DNA of 64,000 nucleotides. Source: Phragmites australis. Lineage: Eukaryota > Streptophyta > Magnoliopsida > Poales > Poaceae. Shown one piece after another: positions 13,123 to 26,000 of this stretch. Within the stretch, counting starts at the first letter, position 1, and each line of letters begins with the position of its first letter. The notes beneath the pieces are model-generated. The model did not search any database. It was not told the origin of the DNA and worked only from the letters and a program-made list of their open reading frames with translations. Location: NCBI RefSeq assembly GCF_958298935.1, contig NC_084921.1, positions 40,767,001 to 40,831,000 on the forward strand, read 5' to 3'. A program made the position numbers and the translations under genes.

Positions 13123-16090
13123 TTATGGTGTGAGTTTCTTCTTGGTGGGTTGTGGCGTGACATTGATCTTAGATTTCTCAGCCTTAAGTGTAGTAGGTGT
13201 GATGAAAACAGCCTTACTATCCCTATTGTAAGCTAACTTCTCAAAACCCAACTCCAAAGCTAAACCCGTCTTATCTGCACACATTTTGGTCTTTGCCAAA
13301 ATCAAATTTAATTTGCTCTTGCCTTTTGAGCATTTCTCCACAAGAGAAAGATGATACTTATTCTTGGTCATGAGTTTTTGAACTTGCTCTTTAACCCAAC
13401 TGAGTTTGTCCTTAAAGATAATGCATGTAGAACAGTTTGGCCGCATATCCTTAGAACACTCAGCACTATCTAATCTAGAATAGCTCTTTGATGCGTTTGT
13501 CTTTCATCTCAACATACTTTACAAGAAAAGGATAATTCTTGCAAGTGCCTAAGACAGTAGATCTAGACTCTTCCCCAAGGAGCTTCTTCTTAGTGGTCTC
13601 AAATTGACTGGTGACTTGAGCATGTAGAGTCTGAAGCTCAGCAAGCTCACTCATGATCACAAAGCAAACTATCACACTCCTCATCCTTTGCTCTAGACCT
13701 AAGCAACTTAAGCTTAGAAGAAGAACATTATAGCCTAGACATGAGCTCTTTCGATTTATGGACCGCTTTCTTAAGAAACATATCCTGACTAACAAGAGTG
13801 TCATTCAAGTTATCAACCTAAATAAAAAGCTAGTCATAGGAAGGAGATACCTTAGAAAGATCAAGTTCAGGGTCACTGTCGTTGTCGTCTATCATGAAGA
13901 AAAGGTTGATGAAGTCCTCGTTCTTCCTCTTGTGCTTCACGGGCTCCTCCTCCTCCTCCGAGTTCTTCTCCTCACTTGAGGAGGTAGGGCTGGCCAACAA
14001 GCTAGCTCGGCTCAGCTCGGTCCAGCTCATTAAGATAATATGTTGCCTCGGCTCAGCTCGTTAGCGAAATGAGCAAAAAGTCTAGATCGGCTTGGCTCGT
14101 TAAAATCTCAAGCGGCTCGCGAGTTACTTGCGAATGGCGGCACTCAGACGCATATGTATGCCAGAGCTAAACGCGAGCACCTCATCGACCACATGAATCA
14201 ACACGTACGGTAGTAGCACACCGTGCCAACAACGGTGCGCGGCACAATGGCGCCCTGACGGATCAACAGCGAACAGGAAACCACCAGCCAACAATACAAC
14301 ACGGCAAAAACAAAACTAGCATGGCAGCACACGTCCATGGAGGTTCACCAGAACTAGTCAAGTCGTGGCACAACAGTGAGGTCCTTTCTTCCCTGGTGGA
14401 TGGCAGCAATACAAGAGGCTCCGCCCTTCTCCTTCATCCAATGGAGGTGGCGGTAGCATACACAGGCCAGCTGGCGGCGCTCAACATCAATGATGCAGCA
14501 CTCAACAACTCGAGTAGGGTGACGGATGGCACGACGTCCTACCGGGAGAGCATCAAAAGGAAGTGAGGCACGGCGCGGAGAGAAAGGCGGACAGGCAGCA
14601 CCACGAGGAGGGAGGTGGCTGGGTGGGGCGGCCACGGGAGGAGATGCGGCGACGATGGCATCAGGAGGAGACCGCGGGGTAGGGCGAGCATCCGGATCTA
14701 AGGGAGAGGAGGCAGTGGGGTAGGGCGACCGGCCAGATCTAAGGGAGAGGAGGCAGCATGGAGGAGCAGCTGGTTGGTGCAGCCGAGAGAGGGAGAGAAG
14801 GAGTGAGAAATAGGAGGGGATAAGGTTTGCCAGTGCCTATGAGAGGAGAGGAGCAGTTAGCTCACTTAGCTGCACCATTGACTCATGAGCAGCTCGTTTG
14901 GCTCGTGAGCCAGCTCATTAATTTAAACAAGCTAAAACTCTAGCTCGGCTCATTAGATTTTGGAATGAGCCGAGCCAGACACGAGCTGAGCTAGCTCACG
15001 AGTTTCGATATTTTTGTCCAGCCCTATGAGGAGGTGCCACCACGAAAGCTCGAGATATAGCCTTAGCCGCCTTCTTGGCCAACTTGTCGTGGTTCTTGAA
15101 GGAGGGCTTCTTTGTCTTATTGTGCCTATCGTGGTCGTGGCCGTGGTCTTCCCTCTTCTTGAGCTTAGGGCAGTCCTCCTTAAAATGAGTGATATCACTA
15201 CATTCATAACAAGCACGTGGACCTCCTCTCCTCCTATCTCTTCGGTTGTTGTAGAAGCAGGTGAACTTATTCAAAAAGCCAAATCTTCATTATCAAGTGC
15301 ATCGACCTGTTCTTCAGTGATAGAAACTAAGAGAAAGCAAATATACTAGATGAAGGGTTAGCAAAAGAAGAACCAACTCCAGCCTGACTACCACCACTAG
15401 ATCCTGAAACCAATGTCATATTTTGAGACAGAGGGTTTCTTAGGTCTATTATAGCCGCCTTGGCTATCTCAGTGGATTTTAACTTGCTGAAGAGTTCGTC
15501 ACAAGTTAATGTGTCATAACTGGATAAATCCTCAATGCTCGAAATCTCAACTTTCCATATGCTACGGTCAAGAGTATAGAGAAGCTTAATCACTCTCTCA
15601 TGGTTAGAGTAAGACAAAACCCCAGCCGATCTGATATTGCTAACAATCCCATCAAATCGAGTAAACATGGCATCCAAAGACTCACCGGGGCTCTGCACGA
15701 ACAACTGTTATTTTTTATTGTACATGCTTTGGTGCTAAGCCTTGATTTGGTTAGTTCCATCATGAAAGACACTAAGAGTGGATCAAATCTCTTAGGCAGT
15801 ATGGAGATGCTGAACTCTATCAAACTCATTATGACTCAGGCTTGTGAACAATATATTTTTAATCTTGTTGTTGACTTCATATTGTTCAATCTAGGTCTGA
15901 GAAGTGCGAGTGACATGAATCTCATAATTAGAGTCTATAATCTCACATACTGCACTTCCTTGACTTAAGAGGTAAGCCTCTGTAAGCATCTTTGAGTATA
16001 AAAAATCACGACCTTTAAAGAGATTGATCTTCCCATATCTCTCTATTATCGCCTATGGATCACAAAACTGGTAAAAGTCAACAAGTGATC
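13123..16090 (-). pseudogene. copia gag remnant (UBN2 domain and zinc knuckle), split by a hAT insertion
   Basis: The capsid-like UBN2 region lies at 15327-15704 on the minus strand, with an N-terminal extension up to about 16090. A CCHC knuckle (CYECSDITHFKEDC) follows at about 15190-15220. The frame then runs into the hAT element at 15026 and resumes beyond it at 13984 with an acidic Glu/Ser-rich stretch. A long Lys/Leu/Glu-rich, probably coiled-coil tail follows at 13123-13804. With the hAT element ignored, the reading frame joins sensibly across the target duplication. Other stops and frame changes show that gag was already decaying. Confidence 0.8.
13985..15026. mobile_element. Non-autonomous hAT element (1042 bp) with perfect 8-bp target duplication
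   Basis: The left end is TAGGGCTGGCCAACAAG and the right end ...TTTTTGTCCAGCCCTA, an inverted pair. The flanks are TGAGGAGG at 13977-13984 and TGAGGAGG at 15027-15034, a perfect 8-bp target-site duplication, diagnostic of hAT. Subterminal regions carry many direct and inverted AGCTCGGCTC / GAGCCGAGC copies, as in plant hAT families. The interior (about 14140-14840) is GC-rich with open frames on both strands, but no hAT dimerisation or transposase domain is visible. It depends on a transposase made elsewhere. Its intact ends and TSD suggest it is younger than the host copia. Confidence 0.93.
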
Positions 16091-16095
16091 AAACC

Positions 16096-16108
16096 GGCTC
16101 TGATACTA
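16096..16108 (-). other. Primer-binding site of the copia element
   Basis: The plus strand reads GGCTCTGATACTA. The minus strand therefore reads TAGTATCAGAGCC, one base from the TGGTATCAGAGC complement of initiator Met-tRNA used by plant copia elements. It lies 2 bp inside the right (5') LTR. Confidence 0.85.
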
Positions 16109-16110
16109 AT

Positions 16111-18006
16111 TGTAGGATTGAGAATAATGACTAGAGGAGACTAGAGGGGGGATGAATAGACGTCTCATAAATTTCTTTCAAAACTGATGACCTTCTCCTA
16201 TTATGGTTACCCAACGCACCTGAAAACTAAAACAGAAGCAGAAGTGGAGAGAAACAAGTTACTATAGAAATCACAAAAGAAAGGATGACTCCCATGGTTG
16301 AAATTGAACACTAGGTTCCATTAAAACCCAATCAATGCATCATAGCACGCAAAAGCTTACAACTTTAAAAACAAACACTTAAATCTAAACAGATAGACTC
16401 CGGGTAAAGAACCTTTCCAAGTTGATAATTTAGAGACAAGAGAATTCAAGACCCACTTGTATATATTTGCATGTGAATTTTATGCTACTAGGAATAGGAA
16501 AAACAACTTCAACAATAGAAAGTTTCAGCCATTAAGAAAAAACGAAAATCACAACCAAAAAAGAAAAAAAACTCACAACAAAGCAAGTAAGCCAATAGGA
16601 GGAAACTAGAAGGAGATGAATACACGTATAGGAGGAAACATGCACTTCATTTCCTGCAAATGTCAGATTTTTTTGGCAGATTATAAGGTATTTTCCTAAA
16701 AAAAACTCCCACCTATTACAAAGACTAAGCTATCCTCTCTTCTTTCTTCTAAAACCCTAGCATACAAATTCAAGTAGCTAGCTCAAGTTCTCGTCACAGT
16801 CCTACCCATTTATTTATAGGCTTAGTGAGATAGCTTAGTCCTTAACTTTCCTTGTTTCCAAAATATCCCTATCTTCTAATGGCCTCCTACCTACTCGGAG
16901 TATTTTGGTCTATTTTTCGCTCCGTCCATTGAACGGTCGTAGCTTCTTCATGACTTAGCTTTGCCTCGACGTAAGCTTCGCGATGATGTCACATGCACTC
17001 CATATGTCTATGGTTTTGAGATCAAACCGCGAAACCGCTCACACTTCTCAAAGCGTGACTCACTGCCACTTGCTTACACCTTAAGCAAGCATCCCGTTAT
17101 CAACACGTGTACTCCATCTTGCGATCTTGACCATCGACAAGTCTATCTCACTCTCGATCCCTCGAGCTGCCTTGTTACTTGCACCGACATTCCCTTCGCT
17201 TGATTTTGTCAATACGCCGTCTTCATCTACCTTCACACTCTTTACTTGACCCTCACATGCACAGCTAGGATCACCATTAACTCCACCCGATCTCCTCGAT
17301 CGTCTGGCACCAAACACCACGCTTGACCCCGATCATCCCGCCATCATGAGATAAGCAAACACATATCTCCAACACTATTTTACTTCATCACAAGTTAGTC
17401 AAAATTAAAATCTCTGTTGCAAAGAACATCCCAATGAAAATGTGAACTCTGAATGATCACTGCTCTTGAATGCCAGACCATCCAGCGTGTTCAATCCATC
17501 AGACCGAGCATTTTGCATCTTCTCTGGAAATATTAGTCCGACGTGCACATCAACTTATCACCGGATCATCTGGCGTGTGCATCTCCTCCAGACAACCATT
17601 TTGCAATTCTCTACAACAAAAGGTCCTACGAAGCATCCGACGTATATGTTGCTCATCGTCAGACCATTCGGCGTATAGAACAGCTCCAGACACGCTTTGC
17701 AACCTCTGTAAAAAATTGCTCCGGCATGCATAATGTCCCGTTGTCGGATTATCCGGTATGTACTTCAAATTCTTCCTCTGAGTTGAAATACTCCGTCGTG
17801 AAACTCATCTAAGCGCCGGACCTTCTAGTGTGTTCAATTTCCTAAGCGCCGAACCATCCGACATATACAATTTTCCTAGACAGGGACAAACATGTCAACT
17901 CTATTTTTTAACCAATTTTAGTTAGTCATGATCATAATTACAATCCGTAGATATGTTTATACAATCCAACAAATCATCAAACTAAAATAACAATCTTGTC
18001 AATCAC

Positions 18007-18013
<7 letters not shown>
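16111..18013 (-). repeat. 5' LTR of the copia element (right copy)
   Basis: It starts TGTAGGATTG next to the primer-binding site and runs to about ACCCATCA, just before a long (AT)n tract. The first 1.6 kb match the left LTR. Between about 17450 and 17870 it has repeated short palindromic motifs of the type CGGACCATCCGGCGTG. The exact right border is blurred by the microsatellite. Confidence 0.75.

Positions 18014-18056
<43 letters not shown>
18012..18056 (+). repeat. (AT)n microsatellite
   Basis: An uninterrupted AT dinucleotide tract of about 45 bp directly at the outer edge of the copia LTR. Confidence 0.95.
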
Positions 18057-18061
<5 letters not shown>

Positions 18062-20078
18062 AAACATATTTCAACTTGATTTGTCAGTTTTTTTTTTCGC
18101 TCATGGTCTAATGTGTTTTCGCTTTTCATTTAGTGATTTTTGTTGGTGCTTTGTCATCATTTTTTTTTTTGGTTCGCCCGAATTCAGCTTCGAGGAGAAG
18201 CTGCATGGATTAATGCTTCTACAATTTAACCAATAATCGCACAGATCTTAAATCAGCGTCGCGTAGCCACAATAGAGGCTGCTAACGGAAGTGATCAGCC
18301 ATGCATGCGCAGCTCTTTCCGGTCACACCATAGAATCATTCAGCACGAACATCCACATTTTTTACAATGGATCGTGCTCCTCGAAAAGGAAGACGGAAAG
18401 GAGATTGAGCCGGATATTCCTATCATCCAGCTCGAGCGTTTAGAAAGGTCCACCAATCTGCACATCACACCGATGAATAAAATTATAAAAACAGCCTTGT
18501 CTAATGATCAAGTGAATGGTCCACCCGAGCGACTGATCCATGGCTTCGTCCAGTAAAACACGCACCACAAGCTCCCAAGACAGTCTCTTGTGGGTAGGCT
18601 TAGGCAGTTTAACCTTCCGTCCGGCCTGACCAACATCGAGTCACGTGAAGGGTGAGGCATACGAAAATATCTAATTTCTTAATTTTTTTTTTACTGATAT
18701 GTGAAACTTATAGAGTGGGGGACGAAAATAACCAAAATTTCTATAAAGTCCTATGAATTTTGGTTTTTTCACCCTTAAATGAAAAAATTGTAAAACAAAA
18801 TTGAAATCTCTACTCACGTGACCCACTTGGGTGCCCACCTCGTTCTTCAGCATCTGGATTATTTTTTAAAAAAACTAAAGAGTATTATCCCCAGATGAGG
18901 GAGCACCTACAACACCCTAATTGCTAACTCCCTTCAATTTTCACCTATCCGATCACGTTTTTTTGTTGTTGTTGTGTCTACCTCCTCTCATGTCTAGGAT
19001 TAGTCTCCCAGGTGATCCGATCCAAGCACGTGAGCATTTGAGGAGGTCAGAACTCAGCACTACACAAGATGGCTCAATACACTGCTTCTGCGCCCTACAA
19101 TATGCATGTGTAGCTTTCAGCAACGTTTTTCCTTCTCCCCAAATCTTCCCACGTTTGTAGCGGTCATGAAAGTGTCGAGTGAATTTGAGGGTCGTTTGGC
19201 TTAATGTCTATGCTTCATGGTACAGCGTCTTTCGCTGTCGTGCATAACGTGTCATGGAGAGTTACACATGGCGGCGTAGAGGCATGCCGGCATACTAATC
19301 TTAGTAGCAGACTAGCAAGACGGCGAAGATTCCAATCGACATCTTTACCATATAATACTTCCACAGCCGTTTCTGAACCTTCTCGCCTCCGGCACAGAAA
19401 GATCTGGGAAGGAGGTCAAGCTTGCCTGCCGCACCGTGATGAGAAGGCCGTTGGTCAGAGCAAGCTGATGTCATGAACGCAACTTCGCTTCTACAACTCA
19501 CGCCCGTGCAACATTTGGAGTCGGATCACAAACTGAACAATAACCGGAAGCAGTTATCGCACACCAGAACATCAGAAGATTCATAATTGTTTGAACGTTT
19601 CGATCAGCAGTGCAAGCTAGTTGCCGTCGATTCGCCGGCTGGATAGCCAAACATCCACAGACAATTGCATTTTGCACACACAATAAACTGTTTGAAATGT
19701 CCACGATCAACAATCAACAAAAGCACAACGTACTGGAGGTCAACAAGTTACAGCCGCATGAATACAATTGAAGATATGAGTTTGACCTTTGATAGGTCAA
19801 ATCCTGAATTGTCTACCTGTGCATTCTTATTGCCCAAACGAAGAAACGGGGCTGGCCATCTCATCAATATCCCGTACCCCAAAACCATGGTCGCTAACTA
19901 TCATACAGTGGCTACAAAAGCGTTTTGGATGGCTGGAAGCCTGGAAATTAGTGTACATTGCGAAAACTAAAGGAATGCCTGCCCAGTACTACTTGAAAAG
20001 AATGCCTGCTCAGAATCACTTGAAAAGAATGCCACAATCAATAAGCAAAAACTGGAAAGGACCAAGGAAGACTAACTG
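18057..20078. other. Region downstream of the Rab7 stop codon, no separate gene seen
   Basis: No frame here resembles a known protein. The part next to 20078 should hold the 3' UTR of the minus-strand Rab7 gene. A 27-bp direct repeat (GAATGCCTGC...CTTGAAAA) occurs twice at 19973-20026, with a third partial copy after it. Confidence 0.4.
19973..20033 (+). repeat. 27-bp tandem repeat, two full copies and a partial third
   Basis: Units start at 19973 and 20000 with GAATGCCTG, and a partial unit starts at 20027. It lies about 50 bp beyond the Rab7 stop codon, so probably within its 3' UTR. Confidence 0.75.
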
Positions 20079-23000
20079 CTAGCATGCACATCCACTTCTC
20101 TGTTCAGTCTCGGGGACAGGGTCTGCAACTGTCTGGAAGTAGCTGAAGAACAGAAAAAAAAAAGGTGTAAAATAACTCAGAAGGCACAATATATAGATAT
20201 GTAACAGCTGTTCTATCTGTCTGAACAATGCGGCAAAACATAACAAGTACAAGTGGGGAAGTGAATAGTAACAGACAATGATCATCACCACTGAGACCAA
20301 CAATGCAATCAAGCAATTCTGCTACCACTACGAAGTGTTTCCTTGTCCCCTTAAGCATCTATTGTTTTCAGATATGTGGGGGGTCATGACATTGATTAAG
20401 TAGTGAAACTAGTGTATATCATAATAGGTTAGATATCCATGTCAAGTTGTCAGCTCAGAACAAAACCAACATGGGCCATATTAGCTCTAAATGGTAAGAT
20501 GTTCACAGACGTAGTTTCTATAGGTGTCACACCAAAAAAAACCCTAACCTAACCACCGAGCATGCATATGCATCATTACATCATACATCATGCTTATGGT
20601 TTTGTGTTAAGTGTTTCAAAAACTTTTTAAAATGTTATGTCGATAAACGACTCACATTTCCACCATATATATTATTGGAAGGTAGTTTAGATAGTCCAAA
20701 ACCATTTAGGAAGGATAATAAAAAGAATTGGAAGAAATGGGAAAGAGAAAGAGGACTTTTAGCACGTGGGCCTAGCCCGCAGTCTAACCGGTGTCCCTTG
20801 CGATCTGACCGCTAGAACTCAGAACCCCCACTTAAGACCCCCTCGACTCTCATTCACTCTCTCTCTCTCCCTCACTCACTTCCTTCTCCACCAAAACCGA
20901 GAGAGAGAGAGAGCGACCACCCTGGAGCCTAATAGTCGAATCAGGCAAGCGACCACCCCGCACTCACCGAAGTCGACCAACCCTCTAGATACCTTCCTCG
21001 CACCAAGGTAAGACTTCCCGACCATGTCCCTATTATTCCCGAGCTCGAATCGACCCCTATTAGTGTAGGAGATAATTCCTTGCATGCCACTGAATGTTAA
21101 TGAATTTCCCGATTTGCCACTGAAAAGATGATGGTCCTTCCATGCCATCACTTTTTTTTTCCTTATGTGTCATTGCTATCATAACGGAGGTGATGGTAGT
21201 GGCACACAGGTGATGAAAAAACTTAATTCTTCATCCCATGTGTGACACTACTGTCACCTCCATTATGATGACAATGACAGTTAGGGGATGAAAAAACTAA
21301 ATTGGTGGCATGGGAGGGAACATGATTTTTTCAATGGTAAATCGAGTATTTCATTACCATTCAGTGGCACACAAAGAATTATCTCATGTAGGAGACCCGA
21401 GCTCCACCCTTAGCCATGGACGTCATCCATAGGCTACTCTAGTTTAGCCACGTGCATGTCGCTCAAACCACCCAAAATACACTCTCCTAGCCTTGTAGAG
21501 TGTTTTGGTATCACTCTTGATCAAAGGCATCGTCGGCGACCTCGGCAAGGTGCCGTAGGCCAAGCCTAGCCGTCTGATCGCCACCTGGGCCGATCTGACC
21601 GTCATGTCTACTCAATACTGATTTCTTCTTTGTTCGACCCCCACGGTCAGACCGCTACCTGACTGCCAGGCCCAACGGTCTGACCGTCATGGGTCCGATC
21701 TGATCGCCAGGTCTACTCAGTACTGATTTCTTCTCTATTTAACCCCTACAGTCTGACCACCACCTATCCTGATCTGACCGCCAACCACTCAGTACCCACC
21801 GAGTTTAGGTTACCTTAGGTGATGTTTAAACCTTGTCTAGCCCAATCGATTAGCGTTTTTTTGCAAATATTTTCATAACACATTGCATCTCGTTGACGAT
21901 CATGCATCATAAAGCATACATTTTCGCTCGTTCTTTTATTTATTCAACGTGTATTCCTTTGATTAGAGAGTGACGTGTCTACGGTTCAAGAAGTCGAGAA
22001 CAACATTGAACGGGAGTTGTATGTGAACGAAACACCAGAAAACCAAGGCAAGCATCTATCATATTGCACCCTTACTTTACAACAATCATGTGTCTTAACT
22101 TGCTACTATTGTATGTGTTAGTTGCATTAAGTAAGTTTGAGTTAGGAAGATCAAGTGGGTAGATCCTATATTGTTGCATTACCTTCCTTGTGATTGATGT
22201 TACTGTATCCTTGTAACCATGGGTAACGAATAGAATCAAGTCTAGGTTCGATAAATGCTTAGCTATGCTTAGCGTATTGGTAGAAGTTGAGCCGGTGGAT
22301 GTCGCCATCGTTTGTGAGTTATATGACATGTATTACAAACTCTACGATGATGGTTAAGTAAATGTGGTAAGTGTGTTGGTTACGAGACTTGAGCGAATGG
22401 TAGGGACATGTGAGAAAGGAGTCTCAGATGTCGTAGCCCTGCTTGAGTTGATTAAGGATCGTACCGGTGTTTGCATGTGCCCAACACTTACCGTACTTAC
22501 CACATATCTGTACATAGGATGGATGAGCTGAATATCGTATGCTGTGTGCATCGACTAATTATGGCCCTGCGGTGTGTCGAGAAAAATGATGAGATCGAAG
22601 TTTATACTAGGGCGGCGAGGACCCTAGGTTGTCCAATAAGGAAGAGCCCCAGCGAAAACTAGGTATCCTCAGCAGCGTAGGCACGGACCGGTCTAATGTA
22701 GCACATACGAGAAAGGTTGTCACGAGGGCCGAGAGGATGGACTCGTGTCATGCGGTTAAAGATGTACCTCCTGCAGGGTTGTAAGAACAATTTGAATTGA
22801 CACGCTCTCGATCATGAGCACGATTGGTGTCTTGTCAGTTCATCGTAGAGTCACATGATGTTCTCAAGAAGTTGGTCATGTTTATCGGGGATGAGCATGA
22901 GGGAAAGGTTGATGTGATTCTCTCGGGTTGATCACTTGTATAAGGTTACTTATTAAGCTATGGGTAGGATTTTGGAAAAAAAATGGATCACGTCGGTTAG

Positions 23001-26000
23001 GTCGCCTAAGTATTCATACTTAGGTACATACATACTAAGATGGTGAAAATTGCATTTAAGCAAATATGTCAGATTATGGCTTAGTTTCCTTGCCACAACC
23101 AAATGCATTATCATTCGAGTTGAGAATATATATACCTATATGTGTAAGTCTTGCGAGTACCTTCATACCTACAGTACTTTTGTTGAGTTTTTATTGCAGG
23201 TGAGGACAAGCCGGTGTTTGGTTACTTTTTCCCCACCGATGCCGACGATAGGCAAGGGTAAAGACCAGCTACACGAGACTAACCCATCGGCTACTTTTGC
23301 TATTTTGTTGTACATATTTTTCCGCTGTGTATCTAGATGAACATGTACTAGAACGATCTTGTTGTAATATAGTTTCTAGTTTTCGTTTCGTGTCAAGTTT
23401 GTGGATAACTTGACACTAGTTGTTTTACTCTTATAACTTTTGTTGAACCATGTTATAATATAATTTCACATTTGTTGTCCCTTATCATGATGAACGTATG
23501 TAAAGGTACATGTGTGATCCTGGCAGGTATGTACCGGGAATACCAGAATTGTGTTCGTTTTAATTGAATGGTGATGCGATGGGCAGTTTAGACATGTGTT
23601 AATCTAACAGGCCGACTGGCTATAAAGATGAGAGCTAGCACACGCCCGACACCCGAAGTGCCATGTGCTAACACACATCTAAACCGCCCACTTTCGTTGT
23701 CTACCGAGAAACACTTGGCTTTACCCACTTTCATTTTCTCCTGAATTCGAGACATTCCTTTGTTGTTCTGCTGAGCTTCCTTAATTTCGTCGAGAATGGT
23801 GGATTTGATCTCAATGTTAGCGAGATAACCTTGTTCGACTATTTGAAACCCAAGTCTTTGGAATTCGCCACAGAATGTGACACTTCCGGGCACGACCATA
23901 AGACAAGTGCATCGGCCCTTCCGACTCAGAGCATTAGCAACTACATTTGCCTTGCCGGAATGGTTGTGAACTTCTAACTCATAGTCTTTGATTAATTCAA
24001 ACCATCTTTTCTGACTCATATTAAGATCAGCTTGAGTGAAGATGTACTTGAGACTTTTATGATCTGTATAGATTATGCAAGGATTTCCTAGAAGATAGTG
24101 GCGTCAACTCTTTAAAGTATGCATGACAACGACAAGCTCTAGATCATGAGTAGGGTGATTTTTCTCATGACGCTTCAATTGACGAGAGGCAAGCAATCAC
24201 TCGGCCTTCTTGCATAAGAACACACCTGAGACCAATACAGGAGGCATTACAATAGACGTTGAAGTTCTTATGGATATCAAGTTGAGCCAGAACAGGAGCG
24301 GACGTAAGACAACATTTCAAAGTTTGGAAAGCTTCTTCACACTTCCCGGACCACTCAAATTTGGTCTCTTTCTTCAATAGCTCGGCCATTGGCTTGGAGA
24401 TAACCCGCAAGTCCAAGAAATCCTCGATGAAATAACGGTAATAACCCGCAAGTCCAAGAAAACTCTGGACGCCGATGACGCTTCGAGGCTGCACCCACCT
24501 AAGAATGTCCTTTACTTGGATCCACATCAACACCATTCTCGAGAAGTACATGACCAAGAAAATAAACTTTCTTGAGCCAGAACTTACATTTATTTAACTT
24601 GGCATAGAGGTAATGATCTCGAAGTCATCCAAGAACGATTCAAAGATGTTCAGCACGTTCTTCTTCAGTCTTGGAATAAATGAGAATGTCATCAATAAAG
24701 ATCACAATGAACACATCGAGCTCTTCCATGAATACCAAATTCATCAAATATATGAAATATGTCAAAGCATTGGTAAGGCCAAAGGACATGACGATATATT
24801 TGTAAAGTCCATAACAGGTAGAGAAAGCTGTTTTGGGAATATGTTCCGCTCGAATCTTGATTTTATGGTAACCCAACCTTAGATCAATCTTGGAGAAGAA
24901 TCGGACACCGATTAATCGGTCAAACAAGATATCAATTCTGGGGAGAGGGTACATGTTCTTGACCGTGATTGCATTTAGCGATCAATAGTCCACACACATT
25001 CGGAGACTCTAATCCTTCTTCTTGACAAAGAGACTCGGGCATCCCCAAGGTGAGAAGCTCAGTCAAATGTAGCCTTTCTCTAATAACTTTTAAATTTGCT
25101 TCTTCAATCCCACCAGCTCGTTTGGAGGTATTCTGTATGGCTGATTAGAGATGGGCGATGTCCCAGGTTGGAGTTCAATAACAAACTAGATGTCCCGGTC
25201 CGGCGGCATTCTAGGCAATTCTTCCAGGAACACGTCGGGGTACTTGCTCACAACTGGAATGGAAGTGAGGTCGGATAGGAAAACAACTTCTAAGGAATAG
25301 AGGGAAGAATCATTCTCCTTAAGACAGAGAGTGACTCATGCATTTAAAGGACTTGTAAAAGAAATTGACCTCGATGCACACTGGATGGTTGCATCGTTCC
25401 TAGTTAACCACTTCATGCACAAGATGACATTTAACCCCTTTGTATCAATCACGAAGGAGATGTGCACTAAAATTTACCCCATTGATAAGGAGATTAGCAT
25501 TTCGAACTATCTGGTTGGTGTATAGCTCACCACTAGGTGCTCTTATGATATGTGGTATAGCCATGCGTTCTATTGGAAACCGGTGAGCTTGTGCATAGCT
25601 CCTCTTAATGAATGAATGAGAAACTCCAAAATCAAATAAAACTGTGGTGGGATGAGATTCGATGGAAATCGTACCCAACAAAATGGTTGTGTCCTCACCA
25701 GCTTCTTCTGTGGTTGTGTAGTTAACACGACCACGCTTCGGGTCTTGGGCAATATGCTTTTCGGGACGTTGCTACCTAGTAGGTGGGGGGGGGTTGTGAT
25801 GTTCACCACAACGCCTTTCTTGGGGAAATGACAGTCGCAGGCGATATGACATTCATGTCCACAGTTGTAGCAGGAGCCATGAATACCGATACTTGGACTG
25901 CTTCCTTGACTTCGGGTAGATCGTTGAGGTTGCCCTTGAGGAAGAGGATAGGGTCGACAAATCATCCACATCGGCTACGAAGGAGCCGAAGTTGCAATTC

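Larger units (their letters stand above)
7526..18013 (-). mobile_element. Ty1-copia LTR retrotransposon, degenerate, minus strand, with a nested hAT element
   Basis: Two directly repeated LTRs (7526-about 9090 and 16111-about 18013) flank copia-ordered coding remnants on the minus strand. From right to left these are UBN2-type gag, CCHC zinc knuckle, a DSG aspartic protease, integrase, reverse transcriptase and RNase H. The order PR-IN-RT-RH defines copia. A primer-binding site lies just inside the right LTR. Every domain is broken by stops or frameshifts. The two LTRs have diverged by many substitutions and indels, so the insertion is not recent. A 1042-bp hAT element splits gag. Confidence 0.88.
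20525..23579 (+). mobile_element. LTR remnant of a Ty3-gypsy element (Tekay/Del-like), plus orientation
   Basis: It begins TGTCACACC at 20525. It has the layout I associate with the very long LTRs of grass Tekay/Del elements: a pyrimidine-rich zone near 20840-20900, then arrays of short CGGTCTGACCG-type palindromes (21580-21790). A long non-coding stretch follows, including CATGCGGTTAAAG and CTGCAGGGTTGTAAG near 22750. A 3' portion ends in a CCTGGCAGGTATGTACC-like block near 23520. No coding domain is present. The right border is not a clean CA end and stops at a hairpin, so the LTR looks truncated. Confidence 0.5.

Noticed and set aside
18305..18556. 83-codon open frame downstream of the copia element
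   Set aside because: No homology recognised and no supporting splice or promoter signals.
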